In this document: positions 7,350 to 14,804 of the stretch, piece by piece
Numbering within the stretch: the stretch's first letter is position 1
How the letters are laid out: every line of letters begins with the position of its first letter
Virus record (IMG/VR): IMGVR_UViG_3300033571_008319
Span: 1 to 20,200 of that record
Origin: a virus
Length of the DNA: 20,200 nucleotides
Strand: one strand, 5' to 3'
Program-made: the position numbers and the translations under genes
Notes under the pieces: generated by a model
Databases searched by the model: none
What the model saw: only the letters and a program-made list of their open reading frames with translations
Told to the model about the DNA's origin: nothing

Positions 7350-10300
7350 TCACACTCCGCTTGACAAGAACATTGAATGGGTTAACCAATCACCGTCTAT
7401 GCCGCCTTTAAAGTTTACTTTTGCTGTAAAAATTGTTTCTTCACCAGTTACGTTTTCAATTGTATCTGGACCAATTTTAGTTACACCTGCAGTAAGAGAT
7501 CCTGTAATAGCATCTGCTCCACCACCTGAAACTCTTCTAGTTATATACGCCTTAATAGCTGCTTGTGTTGATATAATATTGTTTGAGTCAGCTACCATTA
7601 ATGAATCTGTTGAAAATTCTCTAATAACAACTCCTGACCCGCCAACAGTAACTCCGCCTAACGTTAGTTCTTCTAGACCTTGTAGTTCAAAGAACTGTGC
7701 ATTTAGTGTAACTGTTCCTGTGCTCTGTTCTACAGCAAATAACTCACCTACTCGGAAGTTACCGTCCTGGTCAGTTGATGTGTAGAACACACGACCACCT
7801 TCTTTTTCTTGAACTTCTTGCTCTGGTGATACAATAGTTCCTATTGGATTTAGTACATCCGGATAATTAGTTTGTTCAAAATTACCTAGGCCAATGTCTA
7901 AGAAGTCGTGTCCTGTCAATCGAACCTGACTATATAACTGCCTAATCTGTATTGCTTCGTCATGCTCAGGAGATTCGCCCCTATTAATATCTTTAGCAAC
8001 AGAAATTCTTGCGGTTACATTCGGGAAAGTTCCGGATAAAATAGTAACTGCTAACAGCTTGTACGTGTAGTCGTTGATGCTTGCAAATCTTAAGTTATCG
8101 CCTGGACCAGGCAGTCTACTTAAATTGTTAATAATTAAATCACTTCCAAGGTGATACTGATCTTTGTATCCGTCGCCTATTATTGTTGCAGAAGTACTGG
8201 TAGTTGCCCATCCTGTACCTGCATTAAGAATAGTTGGGCTAGCCAATACTCCGTTTCCGATTCTAGCCAGTGTTGCTACTTCAGAGCTATTATTAGGATC
8301 TGTTATTGACATGATTGGGGAAGAACTATATCCGCTTCCTGGCTCCCATATGTTAAATTCGCTAATTCTACCGGATACTACCGTTGCTCTAGCTTTGGTG
8401 GTAACACCTGTATTAATAATTCTAGCTGAGGTTGAGTTAACTGATGATCCTGATATTGCAACAAATTTGCCAGGTAAAGAAGATACTCCCGGTGCAAATA
8501 CTACTCCGGCCCATGTTGCTGAAGTTCCAATATTTTGTGTTGTCCAGTTTACGCCGTCATCTGAGGTTGCACATACATTTGTTCCGCTAGCAACTGCAAC
8601 AAACAAACCTTGTCCGTAAGTAACTTGTTGCCAATTAAGTGTAGACGGTAGTGTCCCTGTTATCCAGGTTATTCCGTCGAAACTAATTGCAGTTGCTATT
8701 GATAAAGCAGTTCCTCCAGCAATTGCAACATATCGGCCATTGCCGTATGTTACGCTGATGGCTCCTATACCTGTACTGCCGGCAGTCCAGTTAGTTCCGT
8801 CAGTGCTGTATACCGTATCAACTATTGACGAATCGCTTAGTGCCACAGCAACAAATTTACCTTTGCCGTATGTAATAGAATTCCAGTCTGCACCTTCTGG
8901 TAGTGCTGCTGAAGTCCAGCTTACTCCGCCGTTAGTTGATCTTGCATACGTTGCACTGCCGCTAGGAACGGCTATCCAAACACTATTTCCATAAGCAACA
9001 TCTCGATATTCAAGACCAAGCGGCATTGTCATTGCTGACCAAGTTACACCGTTGTCTGTTGATCGTGCAGCTTCACCGTCTGCACCGAATATCATAAGAA
9101 CGCCACCTACAAATTTAATTTTGTTCCAGTTCGCTGTCTCTGGGAGGCCGGCTAGTTGACTCCACGCTTCTCCATTAGTTGACACTCCAACATAGTTAAT
9201 ATCTAACGCTGATGCAAAAAACTTGTCAGCGGATCTTGTAATAGATGTCCACTGTTTGTTTGCAGGCAAAGCTGCTGCGGTAGTGGTAAAACCAGGACTA
9301 GTAAAGCTAACTCTAGGTTCAACATAATATACTGTTGTGCCATCAAGTGTACTTTCGATTGGTGTTCCTGGAATAACATTTTCCCATCCTAAAAAGTGGA
9401 TAGTCATATTGCTCAGGGCATTACTTCCATTAATTAAGAAATACACAGGATCAAGGTCGCTACCGTCTAAGCTAAGTGTAATAACATTACTGCCCAATGA
9501 TTTAATATAATAGACCGTTAGTGGTTGTATGTTTCCAAATTGTGAATCGTCTGTAGATGAAAATATTACAGGATCTCCTACCTTTACTGATTCGGGAGGA
9601 CTTGAATTTAATGTTACGGTATTTCCAGAAGAACTAGTACTCAACACTGTTATACTCGGTGTTGACTCTGTTGCTACGTATGCATATTTTCCAGCATCAT
9701 CAAAGTCTGCAACATAACCGTATTGACCAACTCCTAGGCCTGCACTTATATATACTCGCATTCCAATGTATACATCACGTTCGGCAGAGTCTGAGCCGGC
9801 TAGTTGAATTGATCTAGAATTTCCGCTTTGTGCAGAATTAGTTGTAAATGTATAACCAGCGCCGCCTGCATTTGAAGAGTCACCTGGGTCAGTAATTCTA
9901 ACTTCATATGTGCCGCCGTCTCTAAATTCGTCAACTAGTATGGACGCATTAATGCCTGCACCTGCCAGTGTCATTGTTGCCTGTGTATAGGTTGTGCCGG
10001 CATTACTAAAGAAAAATTTCTTTATCTGTCCGTTACTGCACAGTACTTGTGAAACGTCGGCTTCGTAATATCGATTATTTACAGTAGCCGTTATTGGATT
10101 TTCGCCTGCGCTTGAACCAATTGAGATCGCTCCAAATTTTCCATATGAACAGTTTCCGTTGGTACCTCGAATTTTTCCGCCAGCAGTACACAGATAGCCA
10201 ATATGATTATAGTAAGTAAAGACTGATACTGCTTCTGATCGGCCTGCACTATTACACCATATTCCAATGCCGTCACTTAAAATTTGTGTAAAATCATTAC

Positions 10301-12905
10301 ATACAATTGTTTGATTACCGCCAGCGTGTAAATCTCCGTCAACTTTTAGTCCAACACATCCGGTACCAAAGGTTGTTACGTTTTGCACATACGGTGATTT
10401 AGTCCCTACCCATGCTGTAGTGTCGCCTACTCCCCATCCTGGATCTAAACTTGCGTAGGCGCCCGCAGTTGGACGTTGATATACATATTCTATTTGTGTT
10501 TGCGCTGGAGTTAATGTACCAGATAATCCTCTAAGCGTCATGTTTCGTAAACCGGTACCATCACGCAACAAAAACATATTTTGTATTTTATTTCTATTAT
10601 ATGAGTTTGCATTTATAAAATATGTTGCAAGTTCGTATGTTTTATAATTTCCAGTATATCGTAGATCGTAAATTACTGCATCGATTAGTGCGTTAATATC
10701 TTGATTCCATCTTGCTGGCGGCACAAATGCTGCTGTGGTTTCAAGATATAGTGTAACTTCATTAAGAATAAAAGATTTATTATTAACTAGTTGTGCCGCG
10801 GCATTTAGTTTAAATGTTTCTGCAGTTACGTTATTTGTGCTAGTTGGTGTTTGCGAATTAAATGTAGTAATTCTACTTTCAAATAGTTCCAATAATGATT
10901 TAATAGCTAACACTTCACCGGGTGATGCAGCAGATCCGGAAAAGTCTTGTGGTACAGTTCCATATAAAACAGTAGTTGGATCTACTGGATCATCTGCACC
11001 AACTTGAATTTCTTGTATGATAAATCCTGCAATATCTTGTATGTATGCAGATGCCGATGACAGCGTATTTAAATAAGCTGTGGATAACACTTGATTTGCA
11101 GGAGCTACTACAGTACTACGTAATTCGTCTCCTACGATTCCTACAAATGCAGGAATACGTATTGGTAATATTTCTTCAAACACGCCAGTTCTAACAAATA
11201 TAGTTGCCGGTGATCTAGTTGCTTGGTCAGCAAGGATATAATCACATGCATATCGTATGGTTCTAAATGTAGCGTTAGGAGAACCACCTTGAGTTTCTTC
11301 GTCTACACCTGTGAGAGAAACATAGTATACTCGATTGCTTTGATTAAGATCAATCCAGCTTGCGTTATTTGTGCTAGATGCTACAACAGCTTGTCCTACA
11401 TTACCCACTGAGATATTAGTAAATCCTACAGTACTACCGTCTTCATCTAGACCAAATGTTCTTAGATCTCCACGATTTCTCAATCTATTAACTGCTGATC
11501 CTTCAGTAATTTTGATCCAATATCTGCCAGTTAATGTGCTGTCGCCTGCGCCAGCTTCAGTTCCCATCCCAATTAACGGATCATCGTCTGGTCTATTTGT
11601 AGCATCTGATACATGTTTATCAACGCACTTGAATGTACTGGATATCCAAAGCACTGTGTCGCCGGTAATATAGGTAACGTCAGTGTCCCAGATACCTCTC
11701 CATCGTGTTCCAGTAATAATTAATTGCCAGTATGTTGAGTTAGTAGAGCTACCATCTTCTGCGGTGTCTGGATCTACAAATGTATTTTTAAGTATAGCAA
11801 CATACAAGTTGCCTCCACGTCTAACCACATCTCCTGGTCGGTATTGAATGGCACTAGTCCACTCTCCACGCATTCTACTATTTTCAAACAGCAGCGTCCA
11901 TGCACTATTAACTCCGGGTTCGACTCCCGGAGTTAATGCTGATCCAAATATATCCTCTGTTGTTGCATATATGTTTCCGCCGTACCTAACAATATCTCCC
12001 TTGTTGTACTGAACCAGCGGGCTCCATGCTGTTTCAAATTCAACACCAGGAGAATATATTTCCCACTGAGTGGAGTTGAAAAATGTACCCGATACTTCTA
12101 AAACATTATTCTTTTTGTAAATATATCCGCCAAATTTTATAATATCATTTGGATAATATAATGTCGTTGCCTGCCAATCACCGCGATATTGTATGCCGTC
12201 ATAAATTAATACCCAGTTGGCTATATCGTAAGGTATGCCTTCTTCTATATTTTGTGTTGACACGTGACCGATAGTACAGCGATAAACTCTACCATTATAT
12301 TTGACAAAGTCATTGGTTTTATATAGTGTTGATGTTTGCCAATTTCCGGTCCAGTTATCTGAAATACTAACAACGTCCCAGTTGGCAATACTTGATTCTA
12401 ATGTAGGATTATCGCCGCCTGCAGAAAGGTGTGGAAGATTGCATCGATATACTCTGCCGCCAAATCTAACAACGTCATTTAGTTTGTAGTAGGTGACAGG
12501 TAACCAAGTTGAAAACCAAGTCTCTGTAGAAATTAACACAGTCCAGTGTGTAAGTTCTTCATAAAATCCGCTGACTAACGCTGACGACGTATGTGGTGCT
12601 GTACAAATATAAGAAATTCCGCTGTATTTGGCAATATCACCAATAACGTAGTCATACTCTGTTTGCCAATCGCCGGTCCAACGTGCGGAAGTAACCATTA
12701 ATTGCCATCTAGGAATCGCTAACGGTGGTATGTCTCCATTAATTGCATTTAGATCTGAGTAGAAATCGGTGTTTGAAGTATGTGAAGTAAGGCATACATA
12801 TACCAATGCTCCAAAATTAACAATATCGTCTGGATTGTATTTTGTGATAGACGACCACTCGCCTCTCCAGGTACACTTAAATCTACTTAATTTAAAATCA
12901 GCCAT
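7350..12905 (-). CDS. Giant modular tail-fibre/adhesin-like virion protein B (1851 aa)
   Basis: The complete gene starts at ATG 12905 with a rather distant GAGGA and ends with TGA. N-terminus: eight Trp/Tyr repeats (residues ~10-475; e.g. YNKGDIVRYGGNIYA), resembling carbohydrate-binding modules. Next come VYYVSLTGVDEET, GDELRSTVVAP and a beta-helix-like core (NMFLLRDGTGLRNMTLRGL, YVQNVTTFGTGCVGLKVDG, CNDFTQILSDGIGIW). Seven BNR/Ycf48-like blades follow (~1211-1500; WQQVTYGQGLFVAVASG). The C-terminus holds GRVFYTSTDQDGNFRVGELF and a LQGLEELTLGG segment, typical of structural proteins in T4-like cyanophages. It shares its N-terminal plan with the giant downstream (MADFKLSRF against MAEFKLGRI). 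Inferred role: late virion protein in the distal tail or baseplate acting in host-surface recognition. The propeller resembles the cyanobacterial Ycf48 assembly factor, but the protein is clearly a virion component. Confidence 0.9.
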   Translation of the reverse strand: MADFKLSRFKCTWRGEWSSITKYNPDDIVNFGALVYVCLTSHTSNTDFYSDLNAINGDIPPLAIPRWQLMVTSARWTGDWQTEYDYVIGDIAKYSGISYICTAPHTSSALVSGFYEELTHWTVLISTETWFSTWLPVTYYKLNDVVRFGGRVYRCNLPHLSAGGDNPTLESSIANWDVVSISDNWTGNWQTSTLYKTNDFVKYNGRVYRCTIGHVSTQNIEEGIPYDIANWVLIYDGIQYRGDWQATTLYYPNDIIKFGGYIYKKNNVLEVSGTFFNSTQWEIYSPGVEFETAWSPLVQYNKGDIVRYGGNIYATTEDIFGSALTPGVEPGVNSAWTLLFENSRMRGEWTSAIQYRPGDVVRRGGNLYVAILKNTFVDPDTAEDGSSTNSTYWQLIITGTRWRGIWDTDVTYITGDTVLWISSTFKCVDKHVSDATNRPDDDPLIGMGTEAGAGDSTLTGRYWIKITEGSAVNRLRNRGDLRTFGLDEDGSTVGFTNISVGNVGQAVVASSTNNASWIDLNQSNRVYYVSLTGVDEETQGGSPNATFRTIRYACDYILADQATRSPATIFVRTGVFEEILPIRIPAFVGIVGDELRSTVVAPANQVLSTAYLNTLSSASAYIQDIAGFIIQEIQVGADDPVDPTTVLYGTVPQDFSGSAASPGEVLAIKSLLELFESRITTFNSQTPTSTNNVTAETFKLNAAAQLVNNKSFILNEVTLYLETTAAFVPPARWNQDINALIDAVIYDLRYTGNYKTYELATYFINANSYNRNKIQNMFLLRDGTGLRNMTLRGLSGTLTPAQTQIEYVYQRPTAGAYASLDPGWGVGDTTAWVGTKSPYVQNVTTFGTGCVGLKVDGDLHAGGNQTIVCNDFTQILSDGIGIWCNSAGRSEAVSVFTYYNHIGYLCTAGGKIRGTNGNCSYGKFGAISIGSSAGENPITATVNNRYYEADVSQVLCSNGQIKKFFFSNAGTTYTQATMTLAGAGINASILVDEFRDGGTYEVRITDPGDSSNAGGAGYTFTTNSAQSGNSRSIQLAGSDSAERDVYIGMRVYISAGLGVGQYGYVADFDDAGKYAYVATESTPSITVLSTSSSGNTVTLNSSPPESVKVGDPVIFSSTDDSQFGNIQPLTVYYIKSLGSNVITLSLDGSDLDPVYFLINGSNALSNMTIHFLGWENVIPGTPIESTLDGTTVYYVEPRVSFTSPGFTTTAAALPANKQWTSITRSADKFFASALDINYVGVSTNGEAWSQLAGLPETANWNKIKFVGGVLMIFGADGEAARSTDNGVTWSAMTMPLGLEYRDVAYGNSVWIAVPSGSATYARSTNGGVSWTSAALPEGADWNSITYGKGKFVAVALSDSSIVDTVYSTDGTNWTAGSTGIGAISVTYGNGRYVAIAGGTALSIATAISFDGITWITGTLPSTLNWQQVTYGQGLFVAVASGTNVCATSDDGVNWTTQNIGTSATWAGVVFAPGVSSLPGKFVAISGSSVNSTSARIINTGVTTKARATVVSGRISEFNIWEPGSGYSSSPIMSITDPNNSSEVATLARIGNGVLASPTILNAGTGWATTSTSATIIGDGYKDQYHLGSDLIINNLSRLPGPGDNLRFASINDYTYKLLAVTILSGTFPNVTARISVAKDINRGESPEHDEAIQIRQLYSQVRLTGHDFLDIGLGNFEQTNYPDVLNPIGTIVSPEQEVQEKEGGRVFYTSTDQDGNFRVGELFAVEQSTGTVTLNAQFFELQGLEELTLGGVTVGGSGVVIREFSTDSLMVADSNNIISTQAAIKAYITRRVSGGGADAITGSLTAGVTKIGPDTIENVTGEETIFTAKVNFKGGIDGDWLTHSMFLSSGV
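8404..9275 (-). repeat. Seven BNR/Ycf48-like propeller blades in giant protein B
   Basis: There are seven units, each near 40 residues: starting at WTSITRSADKFFA, WNKIKFVGGVL, YRDVAYGNSVWIAV, WNSITYGKGKFVAVA, ISVTYGNGRYVAIAGG, WQQVTYGQGLFVAVASG and WAGVVFAPG. Each but the last ends in an (S/T).(D/N)G..W element. Seven is the usual blade number of Ycf48/Hcf136-type propellers, so one closed propeller is the natural reading. Confidence 0.75.
9390..9660 (-). other. Inserted GD-V-F/YY module in giant protein B
   Basis: Alignment by eye with the paralogue shows the shared order TEST-(gap)-GW(E/D). In protein B about 90 residues are inserted there, with the pattern VKVGDPVIFSS...LTVYYIKSLGSNVITLSL. 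The same kind of module occurs at other positions in protein A (about 4505-4735, 3395-3625 and 1-180), so it appears to be a movable domain. Confidence 0.5.
11505..12878 (-). repeat. Eight Trp/Tyr-rich (CBM-like) repeats in giant protein B
   Basis: The eight units, of about 50-70 residues, share W.G.W.....Y..(G/N)D(I/V)V(K/R)(Y/F)GG..Y.C and a closing Trp. They are more diverged from one another than the corresponding repeats of the downstream giant and show no recent DNA-level duplication. The carbohydrate-binding assignment is by resemblance to CBM5/12 repeats. Confidence 0.7.
11907..11937. repeat. Perfect 12-bp inverted repeat shaped like a tRNA acceptor/T-arm minihelix
   Basis: On the plus strand the order is ATTAACT (7), CCGGG (5), TTCGACT (7-nt loop), CCCGG (5), AGTTAAT (7), with all 12 pairs perfect. 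The 7+5 stem and the TTCGACT loop match a tRNA acceptor stem plus TΨC arm. There is no D-arm, anticodon arm or CCA, so it is not a tRNA gene. It lies inside the 1851-aa gene, where the minus strand encodes ALTPGVEPGVN (residues 323-333) in a loop of the sixth N-terminal repeat. Confidence 0.85.
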
Positions 12906-12913
12906 AGTTTATT

Positions 12914-13285
12914 TTATTCCTCTGAAACGCCAGCAGTATATACGTGGCCGCTATTAACTCTTGCTACTAGTTGTCCATCGTTATCGATGTAATAAAAAAT
13001 AGCTCTATCATCCCATCTATATTGTTGATACTTTAAATTTTCATAAGGTTCGTTATGATTAACATCGAGCCCTTCAAAAAAATCTACTCCAACTTCAAAA
13101 CCATCAAAATTATTTTCTGGTGCACCGGGTACGTTGATCTCAATAGAATCAGCTTCTTTCATCTGATCGCTTCGTACTAGAAACATGCTGCCATTTTCAT
13201 TTTTTCGAAGTGCGTAGAAAAATCTAGGAGTATCGCCTAATCTAGATTGTGGGTCTGTACCTAAATAATAACTTGAATTAGCCAT
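12914..13285 (-). CDS. Conserved T4-like phage virion-associated protein (123 aa)
   Basis: ATG at 13285 is preceded by AAGGA seven bases upstream. The protein is soluble and acidic, with no signal peptide or membrane segment. Visible features are LGTDPQSRLGDTPRFFYALR near the N-terminus, FEVGVDFFEGLD in the middle, and QQYRWDDRAIFYYIDNDGQL near the C-terminus. This pattern recurs as a small conserved protein in the tail-fibre clusters of T4-like cyanophages, but no function is known to me. It lies nine bases after the 110-aa gene and eight before the giant gene, so it is co-transcribed with both. Inferred role: small structural or attachment component of the fibre complex. Confidence 0.75.
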   Translation of the reverse strand: MANSSYYLGTDPQSRLGDTPRFFYALRKNENGSMFLVRSDQMKEADSIEINVPGAPENNFDGFEVGVDFFEGLDVNHNEPYENLKYQQYRWDDRAIFYYIDNDGQLVARVNSGHVYTAGVSEE

Positions 13286-13295
13286 TTGTTATTCC

Positions 13296-13628
13296 TTATG
13301 ATATTTCTACAAAACTTACTGTTGCATCGATACTGCTAGCAGTATCGCTGACAATTCTTAAAATATGCCCTTCAGGCAGAATCAATTTCTCGCCGTTGGT
13401 AATAACTTTAAGAGACGAGTTCGGAGGAATAGTTATTCCTTTAACATAATATGCCGATTCACTACCACCTCCTACTACTATTACATCAACGTTAACTGTG
13501 TCGTAATCTGTTGTGTTAGCAAGATTACAGCCTATTACTGTGGTTCTAAACCCATCAGGAGTGCTCAGTACGTCAACTGGGGATATTCCTATATCAGTGT
13601 TTATTGAATTTCTAAATGTGGTTGGCAT
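13296..13628 (-). CDS. Small beta-rich virion-associated protein (110 aa)
   Basis: ATG at 13628 follows an AGGA that lies inside the last codons of the upstream gene. The protein has no signal peptide or helix-rich segment. It looks like a small beta-sandwich: TTVIGCNLANTTDYDTVNVD, then ITIPPNSSLKVI and KLILPEGHILRIVSDTASSI. The same order (T-I-CN, alternating beta residues, VPAGETVFL, IVLDSGDQIRATAS) appears in the 125-aa protein upstream, so the two are likely paralogues. Similar small proteins occur in cyanophage fibre clusters. Function unknown; a fibre-tip or joining protein is only a guess. Confidence 0.75.
   Translation of the reverse strand: MPTTFRNSINTDIGISPVDVLSTPDGFRTTVIGCNLANTTDYDTVNVDVIVVGGGSESAYYVKGITIPPNSSLKVITNGEKLILPEGHILRIVSDTASSIDATVSFVEIS
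13328..13347. repeat. Perfect 20-bp palindrome
   Basis: The sequence CGATACTGCTAGCAGTATCG is its own reverse complement over all 20 bases, inside the 110-aa gene. In RNA it would form an 8-bp stem with a CUAG loop. No U-tract follows on either strand, so it is not an intrinsic terminator. Confidence 0.85.
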
Positions 13629-13632
13629 CGTG

Positions 13633-14685
13633 TTATCCTAAAATTAGTGCAAATCTTGCGGCAATATCTGTGGCTGTTCCTTCAGAAACAGCTCCAATCG
13701 AGCCTGCAGGACTTGACCATTGTAATCCGTCCCAGATTTCTAAAGACTTAGAATCTGTGTTATATCGTGTCATACCTTCGACAGCGTATGCTGTTGGTCT
13801 ATCAGACGTAGGACCTACAGGTGGAACAAACGCATTTGTTCCTTCAAATTTTACATACCCTGTACCTGTTTGTCTAAATGTTGAAATAGAATCGTTAACA
13901 AAGTTTGTGATAACATTGTCACGAACAGCATAGTGTCCCAATACTACCGAGCCAGCTGCATTAGCATCTAATATAAGATTCTGGCCTGGAGTGGTTGTAA
14001 TTTGATTATCTGTAAAAATCAAATTGCCTACATTGAATGCTGTTAGAGCGAGTGTATCTGCAGTAATAGTCTGTGCATATACATTTCTCCAATTGTAAGA
14101 TGCTGAGCCAAGATCGTATGTAGCGTTAGTCTCTGGAATTAGGCTGCTTCTAATACTGGCATTGATAGTAATAGAATCAGTAATAGCATTACCAATAACT
14201 AAATTGCCATCAATTCTAATATCGCCGGTCGCTGTGATATTGCCATCAACAGTAAGTGTGCCGGTAACTCTAGCACTTGACTGTATGTCTACAATGCCTG
14301 TACCAGATGGACGTAGTTCTAGATTTTGATTTGTTGCAACCGTAGAGATTGTGTTTCCGTTAAGCTCGATATCATTTACTAACAGTCTAGAATGATATGC
14401 TGTAACGTCCGCGCCAACGGTTGTAAAATTAATTGTTTGAGCAGTACTGGCAATTGTGTTACCGGATACTGTGAAGTTTCCAATAGTAAATTGATTGTCT
14501 ACTTTTAGTGTTGTGGTCTTTGCACTACCAACAACATCTAGTGAGTATTGAGGTGAGCTGGTGTTTACACCAATGCGGCTATTATTAACATCAAGATATA
14601 AGAGGTCTGTCTCAAAGGCTAAATCCACACCGTCTCTGATGAGGTTTGACTTTAAGAGCGGACCGGAAATTCGACCGATAGCCAT
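13633..14685 (-). CDS. Tail-fibre-like virion structural protein (350 aa), paralogue of the 407-aa protein
   Basis: ATG at 14685 has a strong Shine-Dalgarno (AAGGAGAG). The protein begins GRISGPLLKSNLIRDGVDLA, then LYLDVNNSRIGVNTSSP. It continues with repeated beta units (TVDGNITATGDIRIDGNLVI, TYDLGSASYNWRNVYA) typical of phage fibre shafts, and closes with RPTAYAVEGMTRYNTDSKSL and the C-terminus ARFALILG. The 407-aa neighbour shares the order ISG-L-R-G-DLAF-TDL-YL, YDLGS..W, RP...RWNT and a LILG end. It is the first gene after a perfect late promoter. Related proteins are known in T4-like cyanophages. Inferred role: fibre or baseplate-attached virion protein; the exact location is not shown. 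Confidence 0.85.
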   Translation of the reverse strand: MAIGRISGPLLKSNLIRDGVDLAFETDLLYLDVNNSRIGVNTSSPQYSLDVVGSAKTTTLKVDNQFTIGNFTVSGNTIASTAQTINFTTVGADVTAYHSRLLVNDIELNGNTISTVATNQNLELRPSGTGIVDIQSSARVTGTLTVDGNITATGDIRIDGNLVIGNAITDSITINASIRSSLIPETNATYDLGSASYNWRNVYAQTITADTLALTAFNVGNLIFTDNQITTTPGQNLILDANAAGSVVLGHYAVRDNVITNFVNDSISTFRQTGTGYVKFEGTNAFVPPVGPTSDRPTAYAVEGMTRYNTDSKSLEIWDGLQWSSPAGSIGAVSEGTATDIAARFALILG

Positions 14686-14694
14686 GTGCTCTCC

Positions 14695-14717
14695 TTAACC
14701 CCGTGTTTCACGGTTAA
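14695..14717 (-). promoter_or_regulatory. Leader hairpin abutting the Shine-Dalgarno of the 350-aa gene
   Basis: On the minus strand TTAACCGTG pairs across an AAA loop with CACGG..TTAA, interrupted by a two-base bulge. The helix ends directly at GGAGAG, the ribosome binding site. It could affect access to the site or protect the leader; this is inference. Confidence 0.45.
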
Positions 14718-14753
14718 CCACCTTGCATTGCGGGTTTACCACAGTCTGATCAT

Positions 14754-14775
14754 ACAAGAAATGGTCGTTTCTTGT
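14754..14775 (-). promoter_or_regulatory. 8-bp hairpin near the expected 5' end of the late transcript
   Basis: ACAAGAAA and TTTCTTGT form a perfect 8-bp stem with a six-base loop, about 10 bases downstream of the late promoter box. It would lie at or close to the 5' end of the mRNA. No U-run follows, so it is not a terminator. A role in 5'-end stability is plausible but unproven. Confidence 0.45.
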
Positions 14776-14784
14776 AATCGTTAG

Positions 14785-14792
14785 TATTTATA
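14785..14792 (-). promoter_or_regulatory. Perfect T4 late promoter box (TATAAATA)
   Basis: TATAAATA on the minus strand is the exact T4 late promoter element recognised by the phage sigma gp55. It lies in the 119-nt gap between the 407-aa and 350-aa genes, about 100 bases before the next start codon, and leaves room for a structured leader of roughly 90 bases. Confidence 0.75.
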
Positions 14793-14804
14793 CAGATTGA
14801 AAAA

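Noticed and set aside
8404-9275. A host-derived photosystem II assembly factor (Ycf48) as an auxiliary metabolic gene
   Set aside because: The blades are one internal region of a giant virion protein, with no lipoprotein signal and no separate gene, so a host-metabolic role is unlikely.
10091-10276. 61-aa minus-strand frame inside the 1851-aa gene
   Set aside because: It is out of frame within the conserved beta-helix core and has no ribosome site or separate support.
11907-11937. A tRNA gene
   Set aside because: Only an acceptor-like stem and T-arm are present. There is no D-arm, anticodon arm or variable loop, and the bases are fully used as coding sequence.
1-12905. Target of a diversity-generating retroelement
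   Set aside because: No reverse transcriptase or template repeat is visible in the window, and no segment shows the adenine-specific variation pattern.
14754-14775. Hairpin as a terminator of the 407-aa gene transcript
   Set aside because: No U-tract follows on the minus strand, and it lies after the late promoter box, so a leader element is more likely.
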